From a virus, in the IMG/VR virus record IMGVR_UViG_3300047553_000037, positions 1-34,752 of that record: a DNA stretch of 34,752 nucleotides, one strand, 5' to 3'. Below the pieces are notes generated by a model. That model was given only the letters and a program-made list of their open reading frames with translations. It did no database searches and was not told the DNA's origin. A program made the translations under genes and the position numbers. This document shows, piece after piece, positions 14,602 through 22,332 of the stretch (positions are counted from its first letter, which is position 1; every line of letters starts with the position of its first letter).

Positions 14602-15797
14602 TGAAGCAGTTGGAGGTCTGTTATCCCCCGCTCCGACACAACAAATGTCAGAACTCCTACATCCGCAGTTTCCCCCGTTGATTGACTCCACCATACGCTT
14701 CCCCCATCTAGTGCTGGGGCTTGGAGCCATTTAACTCCACCCCAATCTGCCATCTTCAAAGAGTGATAATGACCAGTCACAAGAATGTCACAATCGCCAA
14801 TCTTATTGCGCCCTAGGGTTTGGTCAGCAATCCATCTACGAAGTTTTGCTTCAACTCCTGACCCAGCCCGAGCCAGATGTCCGTGAGTAATTCCAATAAT
14901 TTTTGTACCCGCTTCAACTGTCAGCGATAGGGCATCGGTAGGGATAGCGAACTTGATATGTCCGTAGGCTTCAGGATTGGCTTGGAAGATTTCAGCCACG
15001 GACTCAACTAGGGCTACATCGTCATTATCATTAAGGGTTGTAAAGGCTTTACCGTTCTTACGATTCTCGCCATGGTTTCCGCCAATCGCCGCAACTGTGA
15101 TTTCTGGAGCGAACTTAGACCAGCGGATTAGGGCATCACGCAAGAGACGGCGAGCAATCTTTACTTGGTCTCGTCTATCAACTTCAACTGTAAAAGTCTG
15201 GATGTCATAATGTCCATCGCAACCTTCAACTAAATCACCGAGACAAAGGACTGTTATGGATTCAATGGGTCTGCCCATCTTCTTCAACTCTTTGTATCGG
15301 GCTTCAACATCATCAATGGCTTGGAGCCAACGACCAACTAATCCTTTAAGTCCATCTCCATCTTTCTTGCCTACCTGCCAGTCAGCGGCAACTACAACAA
15401 GACTAGCCGCGCCTTCAATAAGTGGCTTTCTTTCTCTAGGCTTATGCTTTCGTATCTCTTGAATCAAATGGTCTATATCGGCGCGTTCTTTAATGCCTTT
15501 ACGAACGACCTTGCCTTTCCATTGGCGGTTCAACGCACCTTCGGTGTTTCCCCACACATTGAAAAGGACAGGCTCGACAACTGCGAAGTGTTCGGGGTCC
15601 AGACCCCAGAGGCGGAGAACTCCTGACCAATCTGGGTGAGCATCTCCTGGCATCGGCTCTGTAGTTACTAATCCTTCATTGCCATCCCAGGTAACCCCAG
15701 GAGTCCATTCAGCACTACGCTTACGCGATTCAACTGGCTGGGTCGTATTGTTTTCTGAAGTCTTTAGTAAGTTTTCGAGAGCATCGTCTAAATTCAT
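14598..15797 (-). CDS. MRE11-like calcineurin-type phosphoesterase
   Basis: 399 residues. All five metallophosphoesterase motifs are present in order: ADWQVGK (D139), CLGDLVEG (D188), GGNHGENR (N241, H242), THGH (H305, H307) and TGHYHS (H343, H345). These bind the two metal ions. Phage members are usually called MRE11-like exo/endonucleases, acting in DNA recombination or end processing. A roughly 135-residue N-terminal extension precedes the domain; WSGVLRLWGLDPEHFAV and LFNVWGNTEGALNRQWKGKV in it are typical of actinobacterial-phage versions. The ATG overlaps the upstream stop (ATGA). Its position between connector and tail genes is unusual. Confidence 0.85.
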   Translation of the reverse strand: MNLDDALENLLKTSENNTTQPVESRKRSAEWTPGVTWDGNEGLVTTEPMPGDAHPDWSGVLRLWGLDPEHFAVVEPVLFNVWGNTEGALNRQWKGKVVRKGIKERADIDHLIQEIRKHKPRERKPLIEGAASLVVVAADWQVGKKDGDGLKGLVGRWLQAIDDVEARYKELKKMGRPIESITVLCLGDLVEGCDGHYDIQTFTVEVDRRDQVKIARRLLRDALIRWSKFAPEITVAAIGGNHGENRKNGKAFTTLNDNDDVALVESVAEIFQANPEAYGHIKFAIPTDALSLTVEAGTKIIGITHGHLARAGSGVEAKLRRWIADQTLGRNKIGDCDILVTGHYHSLKMADWGGVKWLQAPALDGGSVWWSQSTGETADVGVLTFVVSERGITDLQLLQ

Positions 15798-16174
15798 TTA
15801 TCGCACTTACATCCATCTAAGCCTTGCATACGCCTACGGTGTCGGCGAATCACATTTGAACTGATTTCGAAGCCATAGTCTGCAAGGACTTTAGCAATCG
15901 CTGAGCCTTCAACTAATGGGTTCAAAAGAGCCTCCGCAAGTTTTGTAGAAAACGCTTCAGGCAACTCAGATAGCAATGCACCCATGGCGCACTTATATCC
16001 AGGAAGTGTTTTCTTTCCGTGGAGGGAGTCTAACTTATTGCTAAATTCATCCAGATTTATTCTTTGACTTACATCTTGGACATCGTATACTCCACGGGCG
16101 CGTTGCTGACTCAAAGAGGAGCCTGTCGCATTTCCAGCACCTTTGGAACTCGTCTGTCGTTGCGTTTCTGCCAT
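15794..16174 (-). CDS. HTH-type phage protein paired with the phosphoesterase
   Basis: 126 residues from the ATG at 16174. The recognisable part starts near residue 56: GYKCAMGALLSELPEAFSTK, then AIAKVLADYGFEISSNVIRR with HRRR and a final CKCD. An alternating-helix segment ending in an RHRR-x-CxC tail is typical of small actinobacterial-phage proteins encoded just upstream of the MRE11-like gene; it resembles a helix-turn-helix. The first 43 codons overlap the Com-like gene in another frame, so the true start could be later (an ATG exists at 15985). A DNA-binding role is inferred. Confidence 0.65.
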   Translation of the reverse strand: MAETQRQTSSKGAGNATGSSLSQQRARGVYDVQDVSQRINLDEFSNKLDSLHGKKTLPGYKCAMGALLSELPEAFSTKLAEALLNPLVEGSAIAKVLADYGFEISSNVIRRHRRRMQGLDGCKCDK

Positions 16175-16235
16175 ACGGGTCTACCACTCTCTCTTGGGGA
16201 GCCAATGGCTCCTGTGTTACTTCCTCACTAGACAT
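16047..16235 (-). CDS. Com-like zinc-finger protein
   Basis: 62 residues. The C-terminal half reads CWKCDRLLFESATRPWSIRC then PRCKSKNKSG: two CxxC pairs with the LLF spacing and CPRC ending of phage Mu Com, the zinc-binding protein that activates translation of the mom modification gene. No Mom-like gene is recognised nearby. Many tailed phages carry Com-like proteins between neck and tail genes. Ribosome-binding signals for the ATG at 16235 are weak, and in-frame TTG or GTG codons downstream are alternatives. It overlaps the tail terminator gene by 19 bases and the next gene by 128. Confidence 0.7.
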   Translation of the reverse strand: MSSEEVTQEPLAPQERVVDPYGRNATTDEFQRCWKCDRLLFESATRPWSIRCPRCKSKNKSG

Positions 16236-16618
16236 CGAAAATTCACCGATAGTAGTGGTCGCTGTTTTGGGTCTACACCCAATGGGTTTACGCTACCCAT
16301 TGGCTCTATACGCAAAATCTGGACATTGGAAATTGTGACATCAGTTACCGAAGCAAGCAAGTTTCGAATCACCTCAACTGCATCTCGCGCCGTTGGATAA
16401 TCTTCACGACCAGCACGACAAATAACTTGAATCATTGGATAATCAATTGCAATTCCGCCATTACCCATTGTGAAGGCTGGCGGAGTTCCTGAGTTTTCAA
16501 AGACTGCTGTACAGACATCTGGGGACTCAGGCAAAGTGCCAAGAAATAGATTTGTGCCGAGGGTGCCAAGGCTGTTGGTCACCAAGTAATCCCCTATGGA
16601 TTCTAGGATTGTTGCCAT
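16217..16618 (-). CDS. tail terminator-like protein
   Basis: 133 residues. MATILESIGDYLVTNSLGTL, GTNLFLGTLPESPDVCTAVF and GIAIDYPMIQVICRAGREDY followed by PTARDAVEVIRNLLASVTD are the features of the phage minor capsid / tail-terminator family, which caps the tail tube on the head side. It is the fourth gene of the usual series adaptor, stopper, neck protein, terminator. Start and stop overlap neighbours by one and 19 bases. Confidence 0.8.
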   Translation of the reverse strand: MATILESIGDYLVTNSLGTLGTNLFLGTLPESPDVCTAVFENSGTPPAFTMGNGGIAIDYPMIQVICRAGREDYPTARDAVEVIRNLLASVTDVTISNVQILRIEPMGSVNPLGVDPKQRPLLSVNFRCLVRK

Positions 16619-17025
16619 TAGACTGCCCCGTTCTTTCTGATTAGGTCAATAATACGCTGTGCCATGTTTCTCTGAATATCTGGCAATCTCTCCATGAAAG
16701 GTTGCTCAAGATATTTAGCCTGTGTTGGAGCATTGTGTTTGTAGTACATAATCTCATGGACATAAAGGGCGTATGGAGCCGCTGGTCCTCCAAAGAAAAT
16801 ATCAACTCCAATGCCTTGAGGAGTATTCATAGGAGCCGAGACTCCGCCTGAGCCACGCAAAGCGCCTGTATCAATAGGGGTCAAAATCATGGCTTTAGCA
16901 AAAATCATATTGGCTTCTTCAAGGATTACTTGACCAACTACTTTGCCAGCATCCCTGCCTGATACCTCTAAAACATGGCGTAGTTGCTCTGCCCCATCAA
17001 TTTCAAATGAGAATGTTTGAGCCAT
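16618..17025 (-). CDS. HK97 gp10-like neck/tail-completion protein
   Basis: 135 residues with the family signature TPIDTGALRGSGGVSAPM (about 55-72), followed by IGVDIFFGGPAAPYALYVHE and a C-terminal helix after AKYLEQPFMERLPDI. Proteins of this family join the completed head to the tail. The neighbours upstream (stopper) and downstream (terminator) are in the standard order. Confidence 0.87.
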   Translation of the reverse strand: MAQTFSFEIDGAEQLRHVLEVSGRDAGKVVGQVILEEANMIFAKAMILTPIDTGALRGSGGVSAPMNTPQGIGVDIFFGGPAAPYALYVHEIMYYKHNAPTQAKYLEQPFMERLPDIQRNMAQRIIDLIRKNGAV

Positions 17026-17027
17026 AA

Positions 17028-17363
17028 TTACCGCCCAAAGCGTATGACGGTGTGATGCGCTCCGTTTTCATCTGCGAGATTATCAACTGCATTGATGGTA
17101 AATGTGTCGTTTCCGACCACCATCCTATGAGATACGGTGATTGAAGTCTGTGGACCGTTGGTGATAAAGCGCCCAATATCGGTAACTTCAACTCCCTGAA
17201 CATCTCGGCTACGAACTGTGTCATAGATAAGGCGACCAGTAGCCGTGACATTTGTGCCAGCATTGCCATAGGTAGTTTTGTTGTATTTATCAACTGAAGC
17301 CTTGGGTGTAAAGACCACGGTATCGGTCATAAACTCTGTGACTTTTGAATAGATAGCATCCAT
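17028..17363 (-). CDS. head closure (stopper) protein
   Basis: 111 residues, beta-rich: TEFMTDTVVFTPKASVDKYN, ATGRLIYDTVRSRDVQGVEV, TDIGRFITNGPQTSITVSHR and ending VIRFGR. The small barrel pattern, size and place between adaptor and gp10-like gene match SPP1 gp16 / HK97 stopper-type proteins that seal the portal after packaging. Sequence alone is only moderately diagnostic. Confidence 0.72.
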   Translation of the reverse strand: MDAIYSKVTEFMTDTVVFTPKASVDKYNKTTYGNAGTNVTATGRLIYDTVRSRDVQGVEVTDIGRFITNGPQTSITVSHRMVVGNDTFTINAVDNLADENGAHHTVIRFGR

Positions 17364-17376
17364 TGTTGCTATCCCC

Positions 17377-17823
17377 CTATTCTACGATGCGTGTTTCGTA
17401 GTAAGAGTTTGGGTTATCCATCTGACCAACAACAAAGTCTGTTGCAAAATCTGTAGTTGTCTTGTCATCTGTGGACTTCAAAGCATCGGACTTAGCCCAT
17501 GGTGCAGGTGGAGATTTACGCATCTTGCGTTGGAATAGGCTGTTAGCCAACTCTTTGTAATGAGCAATCTTTGAACTGTAAGACTCAGAGACAGATATAT
17601 CTCCAACGCTCTTTGAACTGCTATCGGCTAGACGGGCAAAACGAGCGATAAGGATTTCGGCACATTCACGCGCCGCATCGTAGGCATCGCCATTCCATTC
17701 AGTAATAACATAACTTAATTCTTCGTCTGAGAAAAGCGCATCAGTTGAATCTGTGTCATTGAGCAAAAAGCGAACATAGTTTCGAGTGGAGGTACTCGGG
17801 TCGCCTGAGTATGTAAAAGTCAT
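17377..17823 (-). CDS. head-tail adaptor protein (gp6-like)
   Basis: 148 residues, helical. STRNYVRFLLNDTDSTDALF, SDEELSYVITEWNGDAYDAA and ECAEILIARFARLADSSSKS followed by VGDISVSESYSSKIAHYKEL are typical of gp6/gp15-like adaptors that bind below the portal ring: a short helix, acidic loop, AA-rich helix and a VGD.S.S linker. The ATG overlaps the fibre-gene stop (TAATG). The adaptor is normally next to the capsid gene, but here the fibre cassette lies between them. Confidence 0.82.
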   Translation of the reverse strand: MTFTYSGDPSTSTRNYVRFLLNDTDSTDALFSDEELSYVITEWNGDAYDAARECAEILIARFARLADSSSKSVGDISVSESYSSKIAHYKELANSLFQRKMRKSPPAPWAKSDALKSTDDKTTTDFATDFVVGQMDNPNSYYETRIVE

Positions 17824-18356
17824 TACATACCACCAAGGAATAACATGGATGTGCGAACAAAGTTCTGAGTTGCAAGAATATCCGACTCATTAGGCAAGGT
17901 GACTGTCACATCTTCTGTCGGTTCACCTGCCGAAAGAGTAAGTTCATAAGCATCTGCTGTAGTTCCTTCAAATACAATGTTTTGAGTGAAAGCCAACTCA
18001 AGCCCTGTTTGCTGACCAGTAAATGTTGCGTTGCTAATTGTTGGTGAAGTCAGCGCTGTAATGGCTGTTAGATTTCCAGTTGTAATAACCGTTCCAGAAG
18101 CATCTGGCAAAGTGATTGTTCGGTCAGCCGTTGGGTTAGTTACTTGAAAAGTGGTTTCGCTTCCATCAGCGCTTGAACCTTCAAAAATAATGGCTGTCGG
18201 TACTTCAATATTAGATGTAAATATTGGAGATGCCGCAAGGATGTAGTTATCTAACTCGTTATCAACATCTGTAGCCAAGTTTTGAATATCTGTATGAACG
18301 GCAGGGTTATCTCCTGCGCTTGGATAGCGCAAACCTTTGGTTGTTGTACCTGCCAT
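17823..18356 (-). CDS. short tail fibre / virion-associated repeat protein
   Basis: 177 residues. The start MAGTTTKGLRYPSAGDNPAV and TDIQNLATDVDNELDNYI is a phage fibre N-terminus. Two FEG.(S/T).AD...T...PT.D.T.TLP repeats follow (about 57-85 and 128-155); the second (TFTGQQTGLELAFTQNIVFE and GTTADAYELTLSAGEP) is nearly the same as a segment of the larger fibre gene at 22333-23274. The protein ends RTSMLFLGGM, one of four short hydrophobic C-termini in this cassette. It may be an attachment or trimerisation part of the receptor-binding complex. Confidence 0.7.
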   Translation of the reverse strand: MAGTTTKGLRYPSAGDNPAVHTDIQNLATDVDNELDNYILAASPIFTSNIEVPTAIIFEGSSADGSETTFQVTNPTADRTITLPDASGTVITTGNLTAITALTSPTISNATFTGQQTGLELAFTQNIVFEGTTADAYELTLSAGEPTEDVTVTLPNESDILATQNFVRTSMLFLGGM

Positions 18357-18379
18357 TTTATACTCCTATTGGGTAATAA

Positions 18380-18616
18380 TTAGATTACGAGAACTGCGGC
18401 TTCTTCTTCAGTAAGAGTCTCGCCAGCAACAAGTTTTGCGCGAGCAGAAGCCTTAAGAGCCTCTTTTACATCTGCTTCAGCCTGGCGAGTTGCCTCTGCT
18501 TCAGCCGCCGCCGCCGCATCTTGGTCACGCTGAGCAATCTCAGCGGGTGTCAAATCAATATATTGCTGACTCCCAGTTGCTAGGTCTACTACAAGTTTCT
18601 TAGGTACATCACTCAT
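18380..18616 (-). CDS. small fibre-associated coiled-coil protein
   Basis: 78 residues. KLVVDLATGSQQYIDLTPAE then a long Ala/Glu helix (IAQRDQDAAAAAEAEATRQA, KASARAKLVAGETLTEEEAA) matches the small helical proteins encoded beside phage tail fibre genes, some of which act as fibre assembly factors. It overlaps the upstream gene by eight bases. Confidence 0.6.
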   Translation of the reverse strand: MSDVPKKLVVDLATGSQQYIDLTPAEIAQRDQDAAAAAEAEATRQAEADVKEALKASARAKLVAGETLTEEEAAVLVI

Positions 18617-18944
18617 TTACTGTCGCCTTCCAATCGGTTGTTTCTTCATCCCAGACATATATGATACCGTCAGTTGGATAAGCAACTGGGGCTTCCCAAC
18701 GACAAGTTTCTTCATCAAGAATCCAAGATGGATATGGTTTAGGAGCAATGAACGCATCGCGCTCTGCATCATAAGACATCCCAATTCCTGCATAATTCTT
18801 GCGGATGTTGCCGTTATATGAGGTCTTGACCCAAGTACCGCCAAGACTATTCATAAATGCTTCTCCTTCATCTGCCTCGCTGTTGTTGCCAACGAGTACA
18901 CGGAGAACAATGTTGTTCTCGTCAATCTCTGCCCAATGTGACAT
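18609..18944 (-). CDS. conserved aquatic-phage protein (MSHWAEIDENN family)
   Basis: 111 residues: MSHWAEIDENNIVLRVLVGN, GGTWVKTSYNGNIRKNYAGI, GMSYDAERDAFIAPKPYPSW and ILDEETCRWEAPVAYP. The same blocks occur in a small protein encoded by many marine and freshwater phages, usually beside tail fibre or baseplate genes; its function is not known. The high similarity to that family contrasts with the actinobacterial character of most of the window and suggests exchange among aquatic phages. Confidence 0.8.
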   Translation of the reverse strand: MSHWAEIDENNIVLRVLVGNNSEADEGEAFMNSLGGTWVKTSYNGNIRKNYAGIGMSYDAERDAFIAPKPYPSWILDEETCRWEAPVAYPTDGIIYVWDEETTDWKATVNE

Positions 18945-18956
18945 ATTTATTTCTCC

Positions 18957-20348
18957 TTATACCATTGCGTATCTAATAATTACTATACCTGAGCCACCTG
19001 CTCCATTAGCCGCAGGATAACCGCCAGCACCACCGCCACCGCCACCAGTATTAACGGTTCCAGCAGAACCAGCACTTCCGTTTGTGCTTCCGTTTCCACC
19101 GCCACCAGCACCGCCTGGACCAACATTACCGCCAGCAACACCAGAATCTCTGCCGTAACCACCGCCGCCGCCGCCAGCATAGTAATTGCTAACACTAGTA
19201 TTGGTTGGAGATGCAAATGCCGAAATTGCTACACCAGCACCACCAGCACCACCAGTTCCAGTTCCGCCTGAACCTGATGGACTTCCACCTGCGGTACCTG
19301 CACCACCACCGCCGCCACCCGCAGAGCGATTGTCAAGAACATTACCGCCTAATGCACCTGCGCGACCTTGATTAGCGGTACCTGAACCAGCGCTACCTAA
19401 CCCACTACTGTCTCCACCACCAGAACCACCTGTAATTCCGCTAAAACTTTGGAAACTTCCACCACCACCGCCCCCAACAGATGTTATGGTTGAAAATGTA
19501 GAGTTACTTCCAGAATTACCTGGTACATAAAAGTTACCTGATGTAGTTCCAGCGCCACCAGCGCCGATAGTAACTGTGTAATTTTGCGCTGTAAGTGATA
19601 ATGCGGTTTCAAGCGAACCACCACCGCCTGTTGCGGTTACAGTTGAACGAAGTCCACCCGCGCCACCACCGCCGCCATAGTATCCAGTACCACCCGCGCC
19701 ACCACCTGCAACTACTAAGTAGTCACAAGTCAATGCTTTAGTAGGAGTAAATGTTCCTGAACTCAAGAAAGCGTGATACCAATAAGTACCATCATTAGCA
19801 ACGATGTTTCCGCCTGATGCAAATGGAGCGGTTACTGGAGTTGTTCCGAGTGCCGCTACGCCGTATAGCGAGAAGGTACTACCTGCCGTTAAGTTTCCAG
19901 ATGTTGTAAGAATAACCAAGGAACTAATTGCGCTTGATTGCGACCAAAGCCCTGAACTAACTCCCATAATAGCGGCTGAACCATTTGTTTCAGTATTGTA
20001 ATCTACAGATATAGACTTGCTTCTAGATGAAGTATAATTTGGAATATACCACTCAATATTACTAAATGTGTTTGCGGTTGATGTACTGCCTACTGATGAA
20101 GCGTAAGCAATTGTGTCATTAAAACTTGAAAGAGCAGAACCACTTCCTTGAACATTTCTAGATGACATATTAGTGCTACTACCATTAGGGTTAATTCTTA
20201 AGGCGATTGCTTGTCCACTATAATCTGAGCGAACAGAACCAACAATCTTCAAATCGGTATAACCAGTCTGGGGTATGTTGTCAAAGGTTACAGATGCCGC
20301 GGTTTGAGTAAGGTTAATTGTCTCTAAAAGAATATAATTTTGTGCCAT
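18957..20348 (-). CDS. glycine-rich receptor-binding protein, copy A
   Basis: 463 residues. Residues 1-170 are a beta-sandwich (LETINLTQTAASVTFDNIPQ, TGYTDLKIVGSVRSDYSGQA, ending TFSLYGVAALG). A short link with FLSSGTFTPTKALTCDYLVV leads into about 250 residues rich in glycine runs and ends GSGIVIIRYAMV. The second part matches the glycine-rich adhesin type in which stacked polyglycine helices display variable host-contact loops. It is a paralogue of the next gene upstream. Likely role: host recognition at the virion surface. Confidence 0.75.
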   Translation of the reverse strand: MAQNYILLETINLTQTAASVTFDNIPQTGYTDLKIVGSVRSDYSGQAIALRINPNGSSTNMSSRNVQGSGSALSSFNDTIAYASSVGSTSTANTFSNIEWYIPNYTSSRSKSISVDYNTETNGSAAIMGVSSGLWSQSSAISSLVILTTSGNLTAGSTFSLYGVAALGTTPVTAPFASGGNIVANDGTYWYHAFLSSGTFTPTKALTCDYLVVAGGGAGGTGYYGGGGGAGGLRSTVTATGGGGSLETALSLTAQNYTVTIGAGGAGTTSGNFYVPGNSGSNSTFSTITSVGGGGGGSFQSFSGITGGSGGGDSSGLGSAGSGTANQGRAGALGGNVLDNRSAGGGGGGAGTAGGSPSGSGGTGTGGAGGAGVAISAFASPTNTSVSNYYAGGGGGGYGRDSGVAGGNVGPGGAGGGGNGSTNGSAGSAGTVNTGGGGGGAGGYPAANGAGGSGIVIIRYAMV

Positions 20349-20359
20349 TTTTTATCCCC

Positions 20360-21721
20360 TTACGCTTTTAAGTAACGAATAATTACAATGCCTGAACCAC
20401 CAGCGGCTCCATTGCGTGAATTGACACCAGTATATGCTCCACCACCGCCACCTGAGCCAGAATTATGAACTCCCGCTACTGGGTTTAAGTTTCCAGTAGC
20501 CGAGTTTTCTTTAGCACCATTTCCACCGTTAGTTCCACCGCGACCAAGTTCCATAGTGCCTGATGCTAAATAACCACCACCGCCGCCACCCGAGGCTAGT
20601 ATATTGATGCCGCTAAGATTTAACCCAGAGAATATTGTAGAAATTGCTTTACCTTCTCCACCATCACCAGGATTACCTGATGCCGCCGCGGTACCAGCAG
20701 AAGTAGCACCACCACCACCCGCACCGTGGTAGTTATTTGCCGCGCCAAACCCAGGCGCTCCGCCAGCATTTGTATTGCTTCCTGATGCACTTCCGCCGAC
20801 AGTTCCAGTTAAAGAAGCACCTCCGCCAGAACCACCAGTTTTACCGTTTTGGTTTCCGCCTGTTCCATCACCAGAACCACCACCACCACCGCCTAGAGCA
20901 GTAGTTATAGAAGAAATACTTGAGTTTCCTCCGTTGTAACCAGGTACGGTTTGAGATGTTCCAGTTGCTCCACCATTGCCAATTGTTACTGTATAACCAG
21001 TTCCAGATGTATATGTGCCTCCAGTATTAACTGCGATTTCTCCACCACCACCACCGCCGCCGTTATTCCATCCGCCACCACCACCACCGCCAACTACGAC
21101 AGCATCGGCAGTAATAGTTGATGTTGGTGTAAATGTTCCAGATGCTCCGAAGATATGATAAAAATATGTAGTATCAGAATAAATTGTTCCACCAGTTGCT
21201 TTAGGTGTAGAACTTGCACTTTCTGATTTTATTCCATAAAGCGAGACGGTTGTACCGACACCAAAACTTGCGGCGTACTGCATTGTAATTGATGTTATTG
21301 CAGATGTACTTCTGTATAAATTTGCCCAATAACCAGTATAACCAAACTGTCCAGGATTTTCTCTATTCAAAATAGTTTTGAATGTAGTGGTGTTTGAGTA
21401 ATTCATAAAATGGAGTATGCTTAAATGAAGATTAGCAGAATTTGTCATTGCCGCTCCAGAACTAAGCCAATTACCAGATGATAAGCCTGTGCTTCTAAAA
21501 GATACTGGTGTGTTGGTGTCTAGTCCCGCCAATGTGGTATTGCTGTATATGGCGCTTGTATCGCCATTAACAATAAAAGTTCCAGCACCCGACCCGTTTG
21601 GCACAACATTCATAACTACTACTAAATCAGTATAAGTTTGCGGTATGCTATTAAAAGTTGCAGAAGTAGTTGTGCTTCCTATTGTAACTTTATCTAATTC
21701 GACATAAGTATTATTAGCCAT
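20360..21721 (-). CDS. glycine-rich receptor-binding protein, copy B
   Basis: 453 residues with the same two-part plan as copy A: an N-terminal sandwich (LDKVTIGSTTTSATFNSIPQ, TYTDLVVVMNVVPNGSGAGT, VSLYGIKSES), a GASGTFTPTSTITADAVVVG link and a glycine-rich C-terminal half ending GSGIVIIRYLKA. The inner glycine region differs between the copies while the module ends are conserved, as expected if loops diversify for different receptors. Start and stop abut the neighbours closely. Confidence 0.75.
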   Translation of the reverse strand: MANNTYVELDKVTIGSTTTSATFNSIPQTYTDLVVVMNVVPNGSGAGTFIVNGDTSAIYSNTTLAGLDTNTPVSFRSTGLSSGNWLSSGAAMTNSANLHLSILHFMNYSNTTTFKTILNRENPGQFGYTGYWANLYRSTSAITSITMQYAASFGVGTTVSLYGIKSESASSTPKATGGTIYSDTTYFYHIFGASGTFTPTSTITADAVVVGGGGGGGWNNGGGGGGGEIAVNTGGTYTSGTGYTVTIGNGGATGTSQTVPGYNGGNSSISSITTALGGGGGGSGDGTGGNQNGKTGGSGGGASLTGTVGGSASGSNTNAGGAPGFGAANNYHGAGGGGATSAGTAAASGNPGDGGEGKAISTIFSGLNLSGINILASGGGGGGYLASGTMELGRGGTNGGNGAKENSATGNLNPVAGVHNSGSGGGGGAYTGVNSRNGAAGGSGIVIIRYLKA

Positions 21722-22320
21722 TATTTAACTCCGTAAAGTGCAAAGGAACTGTATGCGGCGATATTTGCTGAGTTGCCTGAAGCCAAAGTTATACTGTTAA
21801 TTGCTTCAATATTTGTAGGCATCCATAGAATACTTCCCATTGTGATGTAGCCAGTTCCGTTCATATCGAAACCACGCAATGTGCGGAGAGTTTTATTTTT
21901 AGTTGTTGAACTGTAATCAAGAATATCCATCACGCCACCGCAAAATACATTTGCTAAATTTGTCGCAGTTGGAACAAGAAACCCAGTAGGCTGACCACTC
22001 AATCCAAATCCATCGTTATATGCGCTCGAACCATCTCCCTCCATACGGCGACTATAGTAGTTAGAACCAGAGTCACCATTAAAGTTAATCCATAGATTAT
22101 CTAAAGAAGAACCTCGGTCAGTTCTAGCGAGTACACGGAGTTGAAGATGCTTATATCCGCTAGGGAGACCTGAAAAAGTTACAGTAGATGTAGCGGTAGC
22201 AAGAGTTACGGAAGCCAAAGAATCATACGCACCAAATGGACCAGCGTAAGCCGCTTCACTTGCGCCTTTACCAAATCCAGCACCATAAGCCGCAGAAGCG
22301 CGACCAGCAATAATTGGCAT
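21721..22320 (-). CDS. fibre protein with single beta-sandwich module
   Basis: 199 residues. After an Ala/Gly-rich start (MPIIAGRASAAYGAGFGKGA) it has one sandwich module (YDSLASVTLATATSTVTFSG, LPSGYKHLQLRVLARTDRGS, ending NIAAYSSFALYGVK). The module is the same type as the N-terminal part of the two glycine-rich proteins but lacks the glycine-rich half. It is probably a virion surface or fibre component. Confidence 0.65.
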   Translation of the reverse strand: MPIIAGRASAAYGAGFGKGASEAAYAGPFGAYDSLASVTLATATSTVTFSGLPSGYKHLQLRVLARTDRGSSLDNLWINFNGDSGSNYYSRRMEGDGSSAYNDGFGLSGQPTGFLVPTATNLANVFCGGVMDILDYSSTTKNKTLRTLRGFDMNGTGYITMGSILWMPTNIEAINSITLASGNSANIAAYSSFALYGVK

Positions 22321-22332
22321 GAGCCGTCTCCC

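Noticed and set aside
14602-14730. Longer start of the DUF6378-like gene at 14730
   Set aside because: The added residues come from inside the phosphoesterase gene and are not family-like; the ATGA junction at 14601 is preferred.
18957-21721. CRISPR-like or tandem repeat array in the ACC/GCC-rich stretches
   Set aside because: The repetition is codon-level coding for glycine runs, without constant repeat and spacer lengths.
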